Shown: positions 35,501 to 37,827 of the stretch, in pieces
How the letters are laid out: every line of letters begins with the position of its first letter
How positions within the stretch are numbered: position 1 is the stretch's first letter
NCBI GenBank assembly: GCA_903913865.1
Contig: CAIWMU010000071.1
Location: 1 to 37,827 of the forward strand
DNA from: an uncultured Verrucomicrobia subdivision 3 bacterium
GTDB lineage: Bacteria > Verrucomicrobiota > Verrucomicrobiia > Limisphaerales > UBA8199
Reading direction: 5' to 3'
DNA: 37,827 nucleotides
Notes under the pieces: model-generated
The model's database searches: none
Told to the model about the DNA's origin: nothing
Seen by the model: the letters and a program-made list of their open reading frames with translations, nothing else
Made by a program: the position numbers and the translations under genes

Positions 35501-36459
35501 AGATCCTGCTCCGCACTGGTGACAGTGGTATTGAACTCTGTGAGGATGCGTTGCTGTTCCTGCTCGAAACCGGCAGTGGCAAGGGCATAGGATGCGTTTT
35601 CAAAGCCCCTTGCCTCATTCAACTTTCTCACCAAACCACGAGCCCTGGGTAGGGACGACCGTTGCGCCAGGTATCTGGCCAGAAGCGCACACAGAACCAC
35701 CCCTGCCCCGATCGCAGCCGCCGCCGGGTAAGTCAGGCGCTCTGCACCCGCCAGTTTCAACACGGGAGGCAATCCGCAGGCAAGGATGCCGAGGACGATC
35801 CAAAGGGCTGGATACCGGAAAAGCTTCAGCAGAAAATTCCCCTTGAAATCGTGGACCTCCCGACCCAGTTCCGCATTCATCAGCTGCAACTGGCCCAGAA
35901 CCGACTGCTCGCCCCCCCGCTGCTGGGATGAGCCCCCCGGTTCAGTTTGGTGCAGACCGACCCCAAAAGCCGGATAACCTATGAACGCTGCCTGCGCTTC
36001 TGTCTCAAGACGGGCGAGAATCTGCTGTTCCAGTCCCAGAGCCGCCTTGAACTCCTCATAACGCTTTGCGTTTTCCGCAAGCTGCTGTCCCCGGTCACGC
36101 TCTGCCTGCAGACTGCGCTTCTGGAGTTCATACCTCTTCGCCCCAATCCGGTCATCAATCTGTTTGACCCGCTGTTCCTTGCTCGACTGGTAGCACCTGC
36201 CGATCAGTTTCTTGCGGTTCTCAAAATTTGCAGCGGCAGCAGCCAGTTTGGCAACCCGATCAGCCTCCGCCGTGCTGATCGCTTCGGAGGTTCGGGCAAC
36301 GCTCTCATCCAGAGCGGCCTGGCCGCGCTGACGCTCTCTCGAGCCCTTCAAAGTCAACTCACTTTTTGCCTTGGTGGCACGGTTGATGATGCTTTGAACA
36401 TCTCGTTTGAGTGTGTTCAACAACCCCAGAACGTTGTTTGCGGAAAGTTCCTTACTCAC
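32587..36459 (-). CDS. FtsK/SpoIIIE-family ATPase of a type VII-secretion-like operon
   Basis: This 1290-aa protein has a GTG start that overlaps the previous stop by 8 nt. Order of parts: N-terminal coiled coil (~1-160), two adjacent transmembrane helices (~217-236 and ~244-266), a second coiled coil (~275-425), then three FtsK/SpoIIIE-type modules. The first (~475-690) lacks a P-loop. The second (~735-985) is intact, with Walker A GKTGSGKST (766-774), Walker B SLLIIDEFQE (869-878) and IHVLLGSQT. The third (~1040-1280) has GQRDETV where Walker A should be and IHVIATCDT as the sensor strand. Two TM helices plus three ATPase modules recall EccC/EssC, the motor of type VII secretion, but there is no FHA domain. 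Co-encoded WXG100-like proteins support a secretion role. Confidence 0.85.
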   Translation of the reverse strand: MSKELSANNVLGLLNTLKRDVQSIINRATKAKSELTLKGSRERQRGQAALDESVARTSEAISTAEADRVAKLAAAAANFENRKKLIGRCYQSSKEQRVKQIDDRIGAKRYELQKRSLQAERDRGQQLAENAKRYEEFKAALGLEQQILARLETEAQAAFIGYPAFGVGLHQTEPGGSSQQRGGEQSVLGQLQLMNAELGREVHDFKGNFLLKLFRYPALWIVLGILACGLPPVLKLAGAERLTYPAAAAIGAGVVLCALLARYLAQRSSLPRARGLVRKLNEARGFENASYALATAGFEQEQQRILTEFNTTVTSAEQDLKQAMLRASDARVSCRMGADAKVVRVNKRHENLYRRWQAKIEADYRQQLKDSGDKGVERSERLKGETNDGVKRLEAEVEKALQVLSVEWNERVIPAFESIAAVNRLGADIFPAWDSAGIRAWVPPVSFAQAARFGNLQIHMPSLCEIPAVVDPRFQMPMGPDFALPLCLGFPDQGSLLIETEGTNQSVAVEALNNVILRLISSVPPGRVVFTVLDPVGLGQNFAGVMHLADYEEQLINSRIWTQSGQIEQKLGELNEHMEKVIQMYLRNEYKSIAEYNEQAGVIAEKYHFLVVADFPANFSDVAAKRLMSIATSGARCGVYTLIHWDRRMPLPQDFIPDELRKSSLCLSLRDGQTLLQGKPAPGIQVSLEAPPVADLAIELVNRVGRSSRDSMRVEVPFEHVMPGAGEVWSQDTTSELRVPIGRTGATKLQYLELGKGTRQHGLIAGKTGSGKSTLFHVVITNLALWCSPDQIEFYLVDFKKGVEFKCYGAKKLPHARVVAIESDREFALSVLQRVDDELRRRGDLFRKLGVQDIPGYKRSGGTEKIPRSLLIIDEFQEFFVEDDKIAQTASLLLDRIVRQGRAFGIHVLLGSQTLGGAYTVARTTLGQMVVRIALQCNEADAYLIMDDSNPAPRLLSRPGEGIYNDAAGAIQGNSPFQVVWLPDAIRDKYLSKVTEHAAAAGVEVAEPVVFEGNAPADVSENRQLSSVLNSNPVDAPPAARWWMGAPNSIKGPTEAIFQRQSGSHLLMVGQRDETVLALVALGLLSLGAQHPKGGCRLILCDTSGPGTPERNYLDRVAESASQNIEFVKPGEIGALMAGLDAELKRRTEAVDGVDLPPVFLFVNALQKFGRLRYEEDFGFSGGSSGEPNPGAVLSSLVSEGARLGIHVIATCDTYNNVARFLSRKVLSEFEMRVLFQMSVNDSASLIDSPRASILGMHRALYYNAHEGSLETFRPYALPPLEWLEGVSGK

Positions 36460-36658
36460 AATCTTTCTTTATCCGGCTGCTTAGCTTGTCGATCTGCTCC
36501 ATCACGGTCAGTGCCCGCTCAACACTTGCAAACAATTCGTCCATATATTTGGCTTCGAACTCCAAGGCTTTGGCGTCGCGCCAGGATTCTCTGGTCTGCA
36601 GCCACTGAACCTTCAATTCTTTGGTAACCCCCGAAAGTCGGCTGATATGGGCGCTCAT
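36452..36658 (-). CDS. Small helical protein with a WXG100-like WxD motif
   Basis: This 68-aa, highly charged, all-helical protein has no signal peptide. It contains ESWRDAKALEFEAKY, whose W26, D28, F34 and Y38 have the same spacing as W43, D45, F51 and F55 of the WXG100-like protein two genes upstream. It may be a shortened partner or paralogue of that protein, which is my inference. Its ATG overlaps the upstream stop by 4 nt and its end overlaps the FtsK-type start by 8 nt, so it is embedded in the operon. Confidence 0.7.
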   Translation of the reverse strand: MSAHISRLSGVTKELKVQWLQTRESWRDAKALEFEAKYMDELFASVERALTVMEQIDKLSSRIKKDCE

Positions 36659-37182
36659 GGGTTGCCTTGAAGATCGGGATGTCCGGATTGATGGCTGATT
36701 GTCCCCAATCCCCCTGCCTCCGAATAGGCCGCCAAGGTCGTTATGACCTGATTCAGATGGGCCATTGCCTGAACCATGTCACTGCATAGCACCGTATGCA
36801 CTTTCTCCGTTTGCTTGAGGAGAGGGGCCACCAGATTCTCAAACTCACGGCTCCAGTGTTTCACCGCACGGAGTTTGTTTTCAACCTCCTCAAGCGCCCG
36901 TTTGCACCTTTGCACCTGAAGAAACTCGGCTGATGTCTCCTTGCGCAGATTTCCAATGCGCGCACTGAAGAGGGCCGCCTGCGCCTCCTCCAACTGCTTC
37001 GACCGGCGTCGAAACTGACCCTCCCAATGAATTCGCTGATCATTCTCAAGCCAGTTCCTCAGCCTGACCACATCTGCGCTCACCTCCTCAATCGCGGGTC
37101 GCGCTTTTGCAACGTAAACAATCAACTGGCTTCGAAACTGCTCGATCGCCTCAGTCGATGTGATGTGTGCCCCCTGCGACAT
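36655..37182 (-). CDS. Helical protein of the WXG100-FtsK operon, unknown function
   Basis: This 175-aa cytoplasmic-type protein is predicted to be almost entirely alpha-helical and coiled-coil up to ~residue 155, followed by a short Gly/Ser/His/Pro tail. Notable features are IEQFRSQLIVYVAKARPAIEEV, RLRNWLEND and HWEGQFRRRSKQLEEAQ, which includes a WEG tripeptide (W53-G55), and a KHWSREFENLVAPL segment. I do not recognise a named family. Its position between two WXG100-like genes suggests a chaperone, a co-secreted partner or a larger WXG-type protein. It starts 3 nt after the WXG100-like gene. Confidence 0.75.
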   Translation of the reverse strand: MSQGAHITSTEAIEQFRSQLIVYVAKARPAIEEVSADVVRLRNWLENDQRIHWEGQFRRRSKQLEEAQAALFSARIGNLRKETSAEFLQVQRCKRALEEVENKLRAVKHWSREFENLVAPLLKQTEKVHTVLCSDMVQAMAHLNQVITTLAAYSEAGGLGTISHQSGHPDLQGNP

Positions 37183-37185
37183 GGC

Positions 37186-37458
37186 TCAGCGCTGGTTCAG
37201 ATATTCCTCGATGCGCTGGGCCTTTCGCAGGAGGTAGGGTGTGTGCTGATTTGAAACCTCCACGAAGCGCTTCAGGGTCTTCATGGTCTGGCGGAACTCC
37301 TCGGCGAACTTCTCATGCTCCTGATCCTGCCAGGTATCACTCACCGAACTAAAACGCGCCTGCAGGGCGGCACTCTTCTCCTGCAGTTCTATGTTGAACC
37401 GCTTCAACTCTTCCGCAAATCGGCGGACCTGTTCCGGATCCATTATTGCCTGTGCCAT
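37186..37458 (-). CDS. WXG100-family-like protein (type VII secretion substrate type)
   Basis: This 90-aa protein has the WXG100 size and pattern: helix 1 (PEQVRRFAEELKRFNIELQEKSAALQARFSSV; key F14, F21, L33), a turn with TWQDQEH (W43, the WxG position occupied by WQD), and helix 2 (KFAEEFRQTMKTLKRFVEV). No signal peptide is present, as expected. The C-terminal end (LLRKAQRIEEYLNQR) lacks the YxxxD/E export motif of mycobacterial partners. An in-frame ATG at 37443 is an alternative start. It is the first gene of the four-gene operon, following a strong hairpin and glnA. Confidence 0.82.
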   Translation of the reverse strand: MAQAIMDPEQVRRFAEELKRFNIELQEKSAALQARFSSVSDTWQDQEHEKFAEEFRQTMKTLKRFVEVSNQHTPYLLRKAQRIEEYLNQR

Positions 37459-37585
37459 AACTTTTAAAGTTCCAACGATGTTTTCGTATTCATCATGGCC
37501 TGTTTTACCTCCGGGGGCAAATCCTTATCCGGCACTTCGCTCTCCGAAATCGCCTCCCCTGCCCCTAAAGCACCCCTGTACAGAC

Positions 37586-37615
37586 TAGCGGCGCGGATTT
37601 GCATCCGCGCCGCTA
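37586..37615. terminator. Perfect 13-bp stem hairpin between glnA and the WXG100 operon
   Basis: TAGCGGCGCGGAT (37586-37598) pairs perfectly with ATCCGCGCCGCTA (37603-37615) around a TTGC loop. It is very GC-rich and lies 26 nt downstream of the glnA stop on the minus strand. No U-run follows on either strand, so it could be an RNA-stabilising or Rho-assisted terminator, or a REP-like element. Confidence 0.6.
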
Positions 37616-37634
37616 TCCGCTTTACCCCCGAACA

Positions 37635-37659
37635 CCTCTACTATACGTCATAGTAGAGG
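37635..37659. terminator. 10-bp hairpin spanning the glnA stop codon
   Basis: CCTCTACTAT (37635-37644) is complementary to ATAGTAGAGG (37650-37659) with a 5-nt loop ACGTC. It covers the last codons and stop (37641-37643) of glnA. It could stabilise the mRNA 3' end or assist termination together with the GC-rich hairpin further on. Confidence 0.45.
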
Positions 37660-37827
37660 AAAAACTCATATGGATGCGGGCGCAAGCGCAGGGCATCGTG
37701 CTCCTTGCGCTTGGTCGAAATCCACATGTCCAAAAAGTCCTTGGTGAACACGTCGCCCTTGAGCAGGAATTCGTGATCCGCTTCCAGCGCATCCAGTGCC
37801 TCACCGAGGCTCCCGGCCACATTCGGA
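37641..37827 (-). CDS. glnA: Glutamine synthetase type I, C-terminal fragment
   Basis: Only the last 61 codons are in the window; the 5' part lies beyond the right edge. Read on the minus strand the frame gives [55 protein letters not shown] and FLYYDV followed by TAG. The [13 protein letters not shown] block and the RxRPHPYEFxLYYDV ending are hallmarks of bacterial GlnA (glutamate plus ammonia plus ATP to glutamine). The adenylylation-site tyrosine region lies outside the window. It is upstream of the WXG100-FtsK operon on the same strand, separated by ~180 nt with two hairpins. Confidence 0.93.
   Translation of the reverse strand, partial: PNVAGSLGEALDALEADHEFLLKGDVFTKDFLDMWISTKRKEHDALRLRPHPYEFFLYYDV

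Noticed and set aside
37622-37822. 66-codon minus-strand frame at the right edge
   Set aside because: Out of frame with the clear GlnA C-terminus encoded by the same strand; a shadow.

Overview
The window (37.8 kb, moderately GC-rich, densely coding) looks like a chromosomal segment of a Gram-negative, aerobically respiring bacterium, most likely a member of the Verrucomicrobiota. This is an inference from gene content: an alternative complex III operon, a pilMNO(P)Q cluster, a repeat-rich exported protein with a characteristic C-terminal region, Mpl, and WXG100/FtsK genes in a diderm setting. I see no transposase, integrase, CRISPR array, tRNA or rRNA.

Layout. 1-1953: 3' part of an exported protein made of exact-length 161-residue repeats. 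2.5-3.5 kb: a LysR regulator. 3.8-8.4 kb: a type IV pilus alignment/secretin operon (pilM, pilN, pilO, a pilP-like gene, pilQ), preceded by a duplicated leader. 8.4-10.9 kb, minus strand: a GspF/PilC-like gene, a class V PLP enzyme and a DUF971 gene in tight succession. 11.1-15.8 kb, plus strand: a COG4299-type membrane acyltransferase homologue, mpl, a lone nuoA and a phosphohexomutase. 15.85-17.9 kb, minus strand: an exported two-HKD phospholipase-D-like protein. 18.25-21.07 kb, plus strand: aroC, aroK and queG. 21.08-32.2 kb, minus strand: a ten-gene respiratory operon, actABCDEF, then a small one-TM protein and cbb3-like subunits N, O and P. 32.6-37.5 kb, minus strand: a WXG100-FtsK/SpoIIIE (type VII-secretion-like) operon. 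37.64 kb to the end, minus strand: the 3' end of glnA.

How the genes work together. ActABCDEF should oxidise quinol and deliver electrons to c-type hemes. The cbb3-like tail of that operon is unusual: the CcoN-like subunit keeps the CcoN membrane scaffold but appears to have lost every heme- and copper-ligating histidine, while the CcoO- and CcoP-like subunits keep CxxCH heme sites. The tail is therefore better read as a membrane-anchored cytochrome c wire than as a terminal oxidase, and a true oxidase must be encoded elsewhere.

The most system-like accessory locus is the WXG100-FtsK operon. It encodes a 90-aa WXG100-like protein, a 175-aa helical protein, a 68-aa protein with the same W/F/aromatic spacing as the WXG100-like protein, and a 1290-aa coiled-coil/TM/three-module FtsK-type ATPase. 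It has none of the other known type VII components.
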